34,463 bases of DNA from Candidatus Stahliibacteriota bacterium (GCA_030602565.1 JAUVZL010000028.1:1-34463), one strand, 5' to 3'. Shown: positions 27,448 to 34,463, counted from the stretch's first letter. Notes: generated by a model not told the origin, from the letters alone. Numbers and translations are program-made.

Positions 27448-28067
27448 AACGCCGAATACCTTTAATTATCTGCTTTGCCATCGGCATATTGATGATCATC
27501 CAGTTCATGATACCCCATCCGATATCAAGAGAGTTTGGGAGTACAGTTAATAAGTGGTATATCGTGCTTGCCGCATTCGCCCTCGTACTCGCCATTGGTA
27601 ATCTCATCAGACACCATGGCACAAAGATACGGCGAAAGAAAACTAACTGGCCCTATAGTATTGTCACACTTACCAGTATGGTAGCAATGTCAATAATTGG
27701 TTTTGCCGGAGGTGTCGACCCTAAGTCTTTGTACCAAACAATCTATTTGAACGTGCTTGCGCCGCTTGGATCAACGATGTTTGCACTCCTTGCATACTAT
27801 ATGGCATCTGCTGCATACCGATCATTCAGGGCACGAAGTCTGGAAGCAACCTTGCTCTTAGCTGCTGCGTTTATCGTCATGATCGGATTCATGCCATTCG
27901 GTCAATACATTTCTCCGCGGTTACCAGCCTTTGCAGAATGGATCATGAAGGTTCCAAATATGGCATCACAACGCGGTATCATGTTCGGCGTGGCGTTCGG
28001 CTCCATTGCAACGGCTTTGAAGATCATTTTAGGTATTGAACGCTCCTGGCTTGGAGGCAAGAAATGA
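27444..28067 (+). CDS. Polytopic membrane protein of the four-gene cassette
   Basis: The 207-residue product appears to have five or six transmembrane helices (about 5-22, 35-55, 70-88, 97-120, 130-150 and 175-192). A cytoplasmic basic loop ([12 protein letters not shown]) lies between helices 2 and 3. I do not recognise the family. ATGA overlaps join it to both neighbours, so all four proteins are probably made together and may form one membrane complex. Confidence 0.75.
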   Translation: MKRRIPLIICFAIGILMIIQFMIPHPISREFGSTVNKWYIVLAAFALVLAIGNLIRHHGTKIRRKKTNWPYSIVTLTSMVAMSIIGFAGGVDPKSLYQTIYLNVLAPLGSTMFALLAYYMASAAYRSFRARSLEATLLLAAAFIVMIGFMPFGQYISPRLPAFAEWIMKVPNMASQRGIMFGVAFGSIATALKIILGIERSWLGGKK

Positions 28068-28939
28068 AGTGGTATGAGGCAATCTCCAAGATTGATCGGA
28101 GAATAATCTATCTCTTACTCACCGTCTTTGTCATACTCCCATTCTTTGTACCCTTCAAGATACGACAGAATATAATGCCGCAGACACAGCGGTTATTTGA
28201 TTTTGTTGAATCAATCCCGCCTGATGATAAAGTCGTCATGATTTCATTTGATTACACACCCCAGACAATGCCTGAATGTCACCCCATGGCAATTGCTCTC
28301 CTTAAACACTGCTTTGCGCGAAACATACCTGTCCTTGGATTATCATTTGATATCCAGGCACCAGGGCTTGCAGTTGAAGCGTTCACGACAGTCGTTAATG
28401 AGTTGAACCTCAAGGCTTCAAACTATGATGATTCACTCTTTTATGGTAAGGATTATGTCTACCTCGGCTGGAAATCAGGGTTTACCGCCGCGGTTCTGGA
28501 TATGGGAGAGAGTATTGCAGGTGTTTTCCCCCGGGATTACTTTAAGCATCCAGTGGATTCCCTGCCGCTCATGCAGAAAACGAAGAATTACAAGGATGTT
28601 GCAATAGCAATCGTCCTCTCGGCATCTGCGTATCCTGAGTACTGGGTACTCTATCCACAGTCGCGCTATGGTGTTAAAGTCGGCGCTGGTCTTACCGCAG
28701 TCATGGCACCAAAGTACTACCCGTTCTTGCAGACCGGGCAGTTTTCAGGCATGATGTCCGGAATGAAAGGCGCCGCTGAATACGAACACCTGATTGTTGA
28801 AAAGGGCTATACAAAAAAACTGGGCAGGGCAGAGACCGGCATGAATTCCCAGTCAATTGTCCACTTACTGATTATTACTATTATTATCCTCGGTAATATC
28901 GGGTTTTTCTTTTCGCGAAGGGATCAAAAGCAATCATGA
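28064..28939 (+). CDS. Bitopic membrane protein with large alpha/beta domain, cassette gene 3
   Basis: The 291-residue product has an N-terminal transmembrane helix (about 14-30) and a C-terminal one (about 266-283) that ends in basic residues. The region between looks like an alpha/beta (Rossmann-like) fold, with strands such as [21 protein letters not shown] and [13 protein letters not shown] see no catalytic motif. The topology is like that of cassette gene 1, so the two may face each other in a complex. It overlaps both neighbours by 4 bp. Confidence 0.75.
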   Translation: MKWYEAISKIDRRIIYLLLTVFVILPFFVPFKIRQNIMPQTQRLFDFVESIPPDDKVVMISFDYTPQTMPECHPMAIALLKHCFARNIPVLGLSFDIQAPGLAVEAFTTVVNELNLKASNYDDSLFYGKDYVYLGWKSGFTAAVLDMGESIAGVFPRDYFKHPVDSLPLMQKTKNYKDVAIAIVLSASAYPEYWVLYPQSRYGVKVGAGLTAVMAPKYYPFLQTGQFSGMMSGMKGAAEYEHLIVEKGYTKKLGRAETGMNSQSIVHLLIITIIILGNIGFFFSRRDQKQS

Positions 28940-29556
28940 ACCATGACCCCTGGATCTGGATAGGCGCGTTTCTTACCTTGATGATATTTTCATTTTTGTA
29001 CAAGGACAATCCGTTCTACAAATTCGCCGAGCATCTTTTCGTGGGGGTAGCAAACGGTTATTACATCGTGTTCTACTGGCAGAATGCACTAATGCCTAAC
29101 CTCTTTGAACCACTTGGCGCCGGAAATTTAGTCTATTTAGTTCCGTTACTTTTAGGGCTTATGTACTTCGCACGCTTCATCCCAAAAATTGGCTGGCTCG
29201 TGCGCATCCCGATTGGTTTCATGATTGGTTGGGGTGCTGGAATATCAATCCCAGCATATTTCCAGGCATTTGTGCTCAGGCAGCTTCAAGGCACAATCAT
29301 CACTCCGCAGAGCTTTGAAAATACCATTGACGGTGTATGGGCTGTTGTTATCCTCATCGGTGTTATTTGTACACTCGTCTATTTCTATTTTTCAAAAGAG
29401 CACAAAGGCATATTAAAACCTGTATCGCGACTCGGCATTATGTTCATCATGATTGGATTTGGCGCTTCCTTTGGCTACACAGTCATGGCACGGGTCAGTC
29501 TGCTTATCGGCAGAATCCAATTCCTACTCGGTCCCTGGCTCGGCTTGATCGACTGA
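28936..29556 (+). CDS. Polytopic membrane protein, cassette gene 4
   Basis: The 206-residue product contains about six hydrophobic segments (about 4-20, 31-48, 56-76, 84-105, 130-150 and 165-190). It also has charged turns such as YKDNPFYKFAEH. I do not recognise the family. It completes a run of four ATGA-coupled genes, and repeats rather than a clear terminator follow. Confidence 0.75.
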   Translation: MNHDPWIWIGAFLTLMIFSFLYKDNPFYKFAEHLFVGVANGYYIVFYWQNALMPNLFEPLGAGNLVYLVPLLLGLMYFARFIPKIGWLVRIPIGFMIGWGAGISIPAYFQAFVLRQLQGTIITPQSFENTIDGVWAVVILIGVICTLVYFYFSKEHKGILKPVSRLGIMFIMIGFGASFGYTVMARVSLLIGRIQFLLGPWLGLID

Positions 29557-29980
29557 CCGTAATCCGAACTCACTACTTTGCTCAAATCTCAAATCTAGAA
29601 TCTACAATTCAATGTCGTCTCTGCCTGAGGCAGACAGGTGCTTTATCAGACTGCTCGATGAATCCCGCAATTCTATTTTTAGCATTATAATACGCAGCGG
29701 GATGAATCCCGCCACTACAATGTATGTTCTCGACAGGCTCGAACCGTAACTCTTTATTCTTCGAGTAACCCCGCACTTTTGCAAAAGTGCGGGGGCATCG
29801 AGAAGTTCTTCAATGTAAGTTCTCGACTTCGCTCGAACAATAATTATGCTTTCTTAAATCTTAGATCTGAAATCTACAATCTGCAATTAGAAGGTTATCT
29901 TTTTCTTCAACACATTATACTTTTGTATAACATCCCTGGTTAAGTAATAGGTCTACTTGCTGGATTTTCAAGACTTAAGT
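29557..29980. repeat. Gene-free block with mosaic repeats and a 26-bp perfect palindrome
   Basis: CTGCCTGAGGCAGACAGG (29621-29638) and the unit from TTCTCGACAGG to ATCGAGAAG (about 29724-29808) repeat the left edge of the window. Two GGGATGAATCCCGC-like stems lie between them. CCCCGCACTTTTGCAAAAGTGCGGGG-type pairing at 29769-29794 is a perfect palindrome set within the unit. TTATAC-TTTT-GTATAA (29915-29930) and GACTTAAGTC (29972-29981) lie upstream of the sigma-54 promoter and could be activator sites. No gene is seen. Confidence 0.6.
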
Positions 29981-29990
29981 CCCTGTAAAC

Positions 29991-30006
29991 TGGCACGCAA
30001 TTTGCA
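29991..30006 (+). promoter_or_regulatory. Sigma-54 (RpoN) promoter, -24/-12
   Basis: TGGCACGCAATTTGCA matches the sigma-54 consensus TGGCACGNNNNTTGCA exactly, with the required 10 bp between GG and GC. Transcription should begin near 30017, leaving a short leader that contains GAGGTGG before the ATG at 30031. The sigma-54 activator encoded convergently just downstream (30563-32068) is the obvious candidate regulator. Confidence 0.85.
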
Positions 30007-30030
30007 TATTATACAGTATAGAGGTGGATT

Positions 30031-30573
30031 ATGAAAAAAATCGTCTGTCTATTAACCGTCTTCACATTTGCCTTTGCCGGCAGGTTCGGGATTGGTATTG
30101 CTGGCGGTGGTGAATATGAACAGGACTACAGAACGCTCACGCCTGAGACCATTCAAAATATTTTCTACGGCGCTGAGTTCTATATCCAAGCTGAGGCATT
30201 GCCCAACGTCTATCTTAGACCGACAATCTCTTACCTCAATAACCCTTCAATATCATTATCCATGGCTGGCATTGGTCTTGGTATAAATGTGCAGCCAAGG
30301 CTCGGTAATTTCCCAATCGCACCCTTTTTCGGTCTAACTGGAACTATGTTTCTCCACAATGAAATGGATGTTGCTGAAGCAGTCAGAAGCGGGCGCTTAA
30401 ACGAATACATTGAAACATCTACACCCCAACTTATGGCATCGGGTTATGCCGGACTCAGTCTTTTTCTCGGCAAGAGTCTGGCTATAGACTGCCATTACCG
30501 GTATCACAGCCTTTCTCCTCAGTACGGTGTGGAAATGATCTGGGCTGGGTTATCCTACAATATTAATTGGTAG
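30031..30573 (+). CDS. Small exported, probably outer-membrane beta-barrel protein
   Basis: The 180-residue product has a signal peptide (MKKIVCLLTVFTFAFA). The mature protein has alternating hydrophobic and polar strands (RFGIGIAGGGEYEQ, EFYIQAEALPNVYLRPTISY, LAIDCHYRYHSL) and ends with aromatic GLSYNINW, as in outer-membrane barrels. I do not recognise a named family. GAGGTGG lies 5-6 bp before the ATG. It is transcribed from a consensus sigma-54 promoter. Its last 11 bp overlap the 3' end of the convergent activator gene. Confidence 0.75.
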   Translation: MKKIVCLLTVFTFAFAGRFGIGIAGGGEYEQDYRTLTPETIQNIFYGAEFYIQAEALPNVYLRPTISYLNNPSISLSMAGIGLGINVQPRLGNFPIAPFFGLTGTMFLHNEMDVAEAVRSGRLNEYIETSTPQLMASGYAGLSLFLGKSLAIDCHYRYHSLSPQYGVEMIWAGLSYNINW

Positions 30574-32068
30574 ATTCTTCTTCTGGTTGATGCAAAAGGC
30601 GTGAAAGATAGGATGGTTGAATCTTGAGTAGTTCGCTAGCCTTACGCTGATTACCTCCGCAGCGTGCGATCACTTCCGTGATATAAGCCATTTTGAATTC
30701 AGTGACCGCTTGTTTTAACCCTTGATCAAAGATTTGTTTTTCTGTTGCCGCACCAGAAGGAAGGATAAGGCTCTTCTGATCAAGCTGGTCACTGTTTGTT
30801 AATACCACGGCTCGCTCAATAATATTCTGAAGCTCGCGGACATTTCCAGGCCAGGCATAACCCAGCAACTCTTTCATCGCCTGTTCATCGATCTTATGCA
30901 CTGCTTTGTTGAATTCCTTCGCATAGATAGACAGAAAATGCTGTGCCAGAAGTGGAATATCATCTTTTCTCTCGCGTAAAGGTGGAATCCTTATGGGAAA
31001 AACATCGAGTCGGTAATAAAGATCTTCGCGAAACAATTTCTGCTTGATCTTTTCGTCGAGGTCTTGATTGGTTGCGGCAATCATGCGCACATCGACTTTT
31101 ATTGTTTTCGTACCGCCGAGCCGTTCGAATTCCCGCTCCTGCAGAACCCGGAGCAGCTTACTCTGCGTTTCCGGGGGCAAATCACCAATTTCATCGAGGA
31201 GGATGGTTCCCTTATTAGCAAGTTCAAAAAATCCTTTGCGCAAAGAAGTCGCATCAGTAAAAGCTCCTTTTTCATGACCGAAGAGCTCGCTCTCCAAAAG
31301 CGTAACCGGAATCGCCGCACAGTTAACTGCGATAAATGGACCATCTTTTCTCGGGCTCAATCTATGAATATAACGGGCAATGAGTTCTTTGCCGGTTCCA
31401 TTCTCACCGAGTAGCAAAACACTCGCTGTGCTCGGTGCAACCTTTTCAGCAAGCTCCAATACAGCCTTGAACTCAGCGCTTGCCGATATTATTTTATAGC
31501 GAGAATCAATTTCATCCCTCAACAAGTTTTTATGTTCCTGTACGCGCCGATGCATCTGTGCATTCTTGATCACCTGTCCAGCCTGGAGCCCAATGATAAT
31601 CAGAAGCTCTTTGTCATCCTCAGTCCAGGCAACCCCTTTCTTTTTATTAAGAACTTCGATTACACCGATTGCCTTGCCCGAGATATTCAAAGGCGCGGCG
31701 ATAATCGATTTTGTCGCAAACCCGGTCTGTTTGTCAATCTGCGGGTAGAACTCCTTGTCTGATAACGTATCATGGACGACCTTGACCTTACCTGTACGCA
31801 CGCAAGCTCCAGCAATACCTTTATCCAAAGGTACCGTGAGGTTTTTCAGACGCTCGGACACATCTCCAGTGGCACTGGCAAAATAAAGCTCATTGGTTGT
31901 TTCATCGAGCAGCAATAAAGAACTTGCCTCGGCTTTCAACAAAGTCTTGGCGCTCTCCATGATGATATTTAGTATTTTTGAAAGCTCTAAGGTCGAAGAT
32001 AGCGAACTCGCCATCTGGAATAAAATCTCGAGCTCTTCCCTGCCGATCTTCCTGATTACGCCTTCCAT
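30563..32068 (-). CDS. Sigma-54-dependent transcriptional activator, GAF-AAA+-Fis type
   Basis: The 501-residue enhancer-binding protein has a GAF sensor (about 14-170), a linker helix and a sigma-54-interaction AAA+ domain (about 195-425). The AAA+ domain shows Walker A GENGTGKE (221-228), Walker B GTILLDEIGD and the sigma-54 contact loop as GAFTDA (268-273) instead of GAFTGA. A C-terminal Fis-type helix-turn-helix follows (about 455-492; GGNQRKASELLKIQPSYLSR). There is no receiver domain, so the GAF domain probably senses a small ligand or redox state. The promoter is leaderless, with a repeat-derived -35 box. The neighbouring consensus sigma-54 promoter suggests it controls the outer-membrane-type gene at 30031. 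Confidence 0.93.
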   Translation of the reverse strand: MEGVIRKIGREELEILFQMASSLSSTLELSKILNIIMESAKTLLKAEASSLLLLDETTNELYFASATGDVSERLKNLTVPLDKGIAGACVRTGKVKVVHDTLSDKEFYPQIDKQTGFATKSIIAAPLNISGKAIGVIEVLNKKKGVAWTEDDKELLIIIGLQAGQVIKNAQMHRRVQEHKNLLRDEIDSRYKIISASAEFKAVLELAEKVAPSTASVLLLGENGTGKELIARYIHRLSPRKDGPFIAVNCAAIPVTLLESELFGHEKGAFTDATSLRKGFFELANKGTILLDEIGDLPPETQSKLLRVLQEREFERLGGTKTIKVDVRMIAATNQDLDEKIKQKLFREDLYYRLDVFPIRIPPLRERKDDIPLLAQHFLSIYAKEFNKAVHKIDEQAMKELLGYAWPGNVRELQNIIERAVVLTNSDQLDQKSLILPSGAATEKQIFDQGLKQAVTEFKMAYITEVIARCGGNQRKASELLKIQPSYLSRLLHQPEEESTN

Positions 32069-32073
32069 GTTTC

Positions 32074-32101
32074 AGTATACCATAAAACAAAGGTGCGTCA
32101 A
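32074..32101 (-). promoter_or_regulatory. Promoter of the sigma-54 activator (leaderless, -35 from repeat end)
   Basis: On the minus strand TTGACG (32101-32096), a 16-bp spacer and TATACT (32079-32074) stand 5 bp before the ATG. No Shine-Dalgarno site is present. The TTGAC lies at the outer edge of the repeat at 32098-32287. Confidence 0.72.
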
Positions 32102-32287
32102 CCCCGTTAGAGAATACACTGCTACACGATCGATGAGAATAAGCATTTTTAAAGTTCAATATCTAATGGGGTCAACCCCGCACCTAATTGTTCGAAACAT
32201 GTTTTTGAACTATCGTCCGTAATTCGTGTTGTACTAGCAAAAGCATCGACTCTTTACGCTAACTATATCAAGAATTAGGTGCGGGGT
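32098..32287. repeat. Composite repeat: second-family element plus inverted 121-bp-type element, copy 3
   Basis: TCAACCCCGTTAGA (from 32098) to TATCTAATGGGGT (ending about 32172) is the second family. It is joined directly to TCAACCCCGCACCTAATT (32172-32189) ... AATTAGGTGCGGGGT (32273-32287), a diverged copy of the 121-bp element in inverted orientation. The far end reads GGGGTCCAAT, so the TTGACA found at other copies is lost there. Confidence 0.8.
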
Positions 32288-32316
32288 CCAATATCCTTCA
32301 AAACAATATATCGATC

Positions 32317-32344
32317 TTGAATATTCTGTGATTTCTGATATAAT
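32317..32344 (+). promoter_or_regulatory. Promoter of the PPC/DUF296 gene
   Basis: TTGAAT (32317-32322), a 16-bp spacer and TATAAT (32339-32344) precede the gene. Here AGGAGG (32352-32357) lies 5 bp before the ATG, so this transcript has a short leader with a normal ribosome site. Confidence 0.7.
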
Positions 32345-32362
32345 AAACAATAGGAGGAATTC

Positions 32363-32785
32363 ATGAAGATCCAGAAATTCAAAGACTATTTTGTCCTGCG
32401 CCTTGAAAAAGGCGAAGAAATCATTAGCGCGCTCAAGCAGGCAGCAAGCAATAACAGAATCAAAGGGGCGTTCTTTTTTGGACTCGGGGTCGGCAAGGAC
32501 CTGGTGCTCGGTTATTATGACGCCCGCAGAAAATCTTACGTGAAAAAAGCCTTTGCAGGCGAATATGAATTCACTAGTCTTAATGGCGACATTGCTCGCT
32601 TCAAAGATGAAATAATCATCCATTGCCACGTCACAATAGCCGATTATGAATTCCACGCCTTTGGAGGACACCTCTTTCAAGGTATTGTACCGGCAACTTG
32701 TGAAATAATCCTGTTTCCTTTTAGCAAAACATTGAAAAGGAAAAAAGACCGCGTCACTGGTTTAGCCCTGCTTGATATCGCCTAA
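32363..32785 (+). CDS. PPC (DUF296) domain protein
   Basis: The 140-residue product is a single PPC/DUF296 domain, a fold found in plant AT-hook proteins and in free-standing bacterial proteins. Supporting motifs are YFVLRLEKGEEI (9-20), IKGAFFFGLGVGKD (33-46) and the His-rich HCHVTIADYEFHAFGGHL (about 88-105), which may bind a metal. Bacterial members form trimers and their role is not established. It has its own promoter and an AGGAGG site. Nothing in the neighbourhood fixes its function. Confidence 0.88.
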   Translation: MKIQKFKDYFVLRLEKGEEIISALKQAASNNRIKGAFFFGLGVGKDLVLGYYDARRKSYVKKAFAGEYEFTSLNGDIARFKDEIIIHCHVTIADYEFHAFGGHLFQGIVPATCEIILFPFSKTLKRKKDRVTGLALLDIA

Positions 32786-33060
32786 TAAAACCTTATTAAA
32801 CCCAACCCATAGAGTATTGCGTCAAATAAAATAGATTGTAGATTTCTGAGCGAAACCTCGATGAAGCTAAGTAATAGTTCAGTTCTCAATGGAGAAGCGT
32901 AGTGGCGCCTGTCTGCGTGCGACGCACAGGCAGGACATTTATTGCTGTCCTGCCTGTCCCGAGTATATCGAGGGGAATTTATTGAAGGGGCGCATACGAC
33001 AACACATTAGCAAGCTGATGAACTCCTCCATTTTGCACGATAAATCGTGCGGCTACATTT
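32786..33060. repeat. Gene-free mosaic repeat block, inverted relative of 335-420
   Basis: GAGAAGCGTAGTGGCG (from 32890) to ACACATTAGCAAGCTGATGA (ending near 33021) repeats, in inverted order and with an insertion, the block at about 335-420. Inside are CCTGTCTGCG/CGCACAGGCAGG-type pairings. GCACGA-TAAA-TCGTGC (33035-33050) makes a perfect stem. Bases 32786-32888 show nothing recognisable. Confidence 0.6.
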
Positions 33061-33076
33061 CTTTCGATTAAGGTAA

Positions 33077-33105
33077 TTGACAATATCCTGATTTTTGTTT
33101 ATACT
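33077..33105 (+). promoter_or_regulatory. Promoter of the radical SAM gene (leaderless)
   Basis: TTGACA (33077-33082), a 17-bp spacer and TATACT (33100-33105) are followed 5 bp later by the ATG at 33111. No Shine-Dalgarno site is present. Confidence 0.75.
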
Positions 33106-33110
33106 GAATT

Positions 33111-34250
33111 ATGAGTTTGTTTTTCGAAGATATTATCACCCGACGTGACTTCTTGAAAAAAAGTGCATTGGTTGCATTGGGGGGCGTACTCCTGCCTAAA
33201 CTCGTGAAATTTGGCAGTGCGCAAACCATCGGTCTTATTAAACCACAGCGAGCATTGTACTTTGAGAAATTGGCAAAAAAGAAAATCAAATGCGTATTAT
33301 GTCCGCACCGCTGCATCATTTCAAAAGGCGACCGCGGCTTTTGTCGAGCCCGGGAAAACCGTGACGGCGAATACTACACGCTTGTTTATTCAAACCCCTG
33401 CGCCATCCATATCGATCCAATTGAAAAAAAACCCCTCTTCCATTTTCTACCGGGAACAACCGCCCTGTCTATTGCCACCGCAGGCTGCAACTTTTCCTGT
33501 AAAAACTGTCAGAACTGGGACATCTCACAAGCCAAGCCAGACCATACTGCAAACTATGAGCTCGGACCTGGACAAGTTGTCGACCTGGCAATCGCCTATA
33601 ATACACCGACCATTGCCTATACTTACACTGAACCGACTGTCTTCTTTGAATACATGCTCGACACAGCAAAACAGGCAAAAGAAAAGGGGATTCTCAATAT
33701 CTATCACTCCAACGGCTATATAAATCAGGCACCGCTGCGCGAACTGGCGCCCTATCTCGACGGTGCGAATATCGACCTCAAAGCCTACAGTAACGAATTT
33801 TATCAGGATATTACCGGCGGTACTCTGTACCCGGTTCTTGAGACACTAAAAACTCTAAAACAACAGGGTGTCTGGCTTGAAATTACCAATTTAGTAATAC
33901 CGACCAAGAATGATTCCGATACAATGCTCCGGGATCTATGCACATGGATTAAACAGAACCTTGGTAATGATACCCCGGTACATTTTTCACGCTTCCACCC
34001 GCAGTACAAGCTACAAAACATACCGCCGACACCCATTGAAACCCTAAAAAAAGCTGCTGAAATCGCGCGCGGAATCGGCCTCGACTATATCTATATCGGC
34101 AATGTACCAGGCCTAAAAGAAGAGAATACCTATTGCCCGAGCTGCGGTAAATTGATAATCGACAGAAAAGGTTACCAGATAACCGAAACTTTTTTGACGA
34201 ATGGTAAATGTAAGTTCTGTAAGGCAAAAATATCCGGTCGGTGGCAGTGA
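33111..34250 (+). CDS. AmrS-like radical SAM protein (AmmeMemoRadiSam type) with twin-arginine leader
   Basis: The 379-residue product has the radical SAM cluster CNFSCKNC (Cys126, 130 and 133), with Trp136 following. It also has the AmrS-type upstream motif CVLCPHRCIISKGDRGFCRA (61-80) and a C-terminal two-Cys-pair zinc-ribbon-like tail (CPSCGK ... CKFCKAKISG). The N-terminus reads ITRRDFLKKSALVALGGVLL, a typical Tat signal (RRDFLK, then a hydrophobic stretch ending before SAQ), unusual for an enzyme that needs cytoplasmic SAM and reductant. Known AmrS partners (AMMECR1-like AmrA and Memo-like AmrB) are not in the window. The reaction is unknown. It is a single gene with a leaderless promoter. 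Confidence 0.88.
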   Translation: MSLFFEDIITRRDFLKKSALVALGGVLLPKLVKFGSAQTIGLIKPQRALYFEKLAKKKIKCVLCPHRCIISKGDRGFCRARENRDGEYYTLVYSNPCAIHIDPIEKKPLFHFLPGTTALSIATAGCNFSCKNCQNWDISQAKPDHTANYELGPGQVVDLAIAYNTPTIAYTYTEPTVFFEYMLDTAKQAKEKGILNIYHSNGYINQAPLRELAPYLDGANIDLKAYSNEFYQDITGGTLYPVLETLKTLKQQGVWLEITNLVIPTKNDSDTMLRDLCTWIKQNLGNDTPVHFSRFHPQYKLQNIPPTPIETLKKAAEIARGIGLDYIYIGNVPGLKEENTYCPSCGKLIIDRKGYQITETFLTNGKCKFCKAKISGRWQ

Positions 34251-34290
34251 TTACGAAAGCTCGATTACAGAAATTATAAAAAGATTACAG

Positions 34291-34315
34291 AGATTTCTGA
34301 TTTTTTCAGAAATCT
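34291..34315 (+). terminator. Hairpin after the radical SAM gene
   Basis: AGATTTCTGA-TTTTT-TCAGAAATCT is a perfect 10-bp stem 41 bp past the stop codon. It is AT-rich and has no T-run after it, so terminator function is uncertain. Confidence 0.4.
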
Positions 34316-34329
34316 GACTATTACCAGAG

Positions 34330-34463
34330 ACTTGGACACAAATTTTAAACTGCAATAGTATAAAATCCTCTCCCCTTGCGGGAGAGGACAAAGGTGAGGG
34401 GTGTATTAAATTATGAAAAAAATCACCCTCCCCCTTACCCCCTCCCGTCAAGGGAGGGGAAGT
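34330..34463. repeat. CCTCTCCC/GGGAGAGG repeat at the right edge
   Basis: CTTGGACA followed by a CCTCTCCC (34367-34374)/GGGAGAGG (34380-34387) stem and GGTGAGGGGTGTATTAA resembles the repeat at 4174-4260. A second stem begins at CCCTCCCGTCAAGGGAGGGG near the edge. No gene is seen. Confidence 0.65.

Noticed and set aside
31250-31270. GAFTDA in place of GAFTGA as evidence for a sigma-54 activator that cannot contact sigma-54
   Set aside because: The loop is otherwise intact, Asp at this position is, to my knowledge, seen in other activators of the class, and a perfect sigma-54 promoter lies next door.
32889-33071. 60-codon plus-strand ORF
   Set aside because: It lies wholly within the mosaic repeat block shared with 335-420 and has no initiation signals.
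34251-34451. 66-codon minus-strand ORF at the right edge
   Set aside because: It is made of terminator-like and GC-rich repeat sequence, with no ribosome site.

Overview
The window looks like a contig from an uncultured Gram-negative bacterium of the candidate-phylum type related to the FCB group, with WOR-3/Stahlbacteria-like lineages the best fit. This is inferred from gene content: three secreted proteins with C-terminal FlgD-like/'type A' sorting tails, two GWxTD-domain proteins, a hybrid BTAD regulator, an AmrS-type radical SAM enzyme and mosaic intergenic palindromes. I could not check this with a marker-gene search. No rRNA, tRNA, CRISPR array, phage or transposase gene was seen.

Layout. 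0.5-3.9 kb: a large secreted subtilisin with an N-terminal Asp-box region (minus strand). 4.7-11.4 kb: a tight plus-strand operon hsp20-lon-GWxTD-GWxTD-NYN-PHP. 11.5-14.4 kb: gyrA and a dCMP deaminase. 14.7-19.6 kb (minus): a secreted protein with a sorting tail behind a MalT/BTAD-type regulator. 19.7-24.3 kb (minus): the housekeeping operon metG-tatD-rsmA-DUF362/ferredoxin. 24.9-26.2 kb (minus): a secreted C39-like protein that appears to lack its catalytic residues. 26.4-29.6 kb (plus): four membrane-protein genes, each overlapping the next by 4 bp. 30.0-32.1 kb: a small outer-membrane-type protein behind a consensus sigma-54 promoter, convergent with a GAF-AAA-Fis sigma-54 activator. 32.4-34.3 kb: a PPC/DUF296 protein and an AmrS-like radical SAM protein with a twin-arginine leader.

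Two genome-level patterns stand out. First, sigma-70-type promoters are very regular: TTGACA, a 16-17 bp spacer, then TATAAT. In seven genes the start codon follows the -10 box by only 5-6 bp with no Shine-Dalgarno site, which predicts leaderless mRNAs. Genes inside operons and several secreted-protein genes use AGGAGG sites instead. Second, intergenic repeats are abundant, and five of the promoters take their -35 hexamer from the terminal ...GGGGTTGACA of a repeat. Mobile-looking repeats therefore seem built into the promoters of hsp20-lon, metG, the sigma-54 activator, the C39-like gene and the four-gene membrane cassette.

The best candidates for undescribed biology are these repeat-borne promoters and the four-gene membrane cassette at 26.4-29.6 kb.
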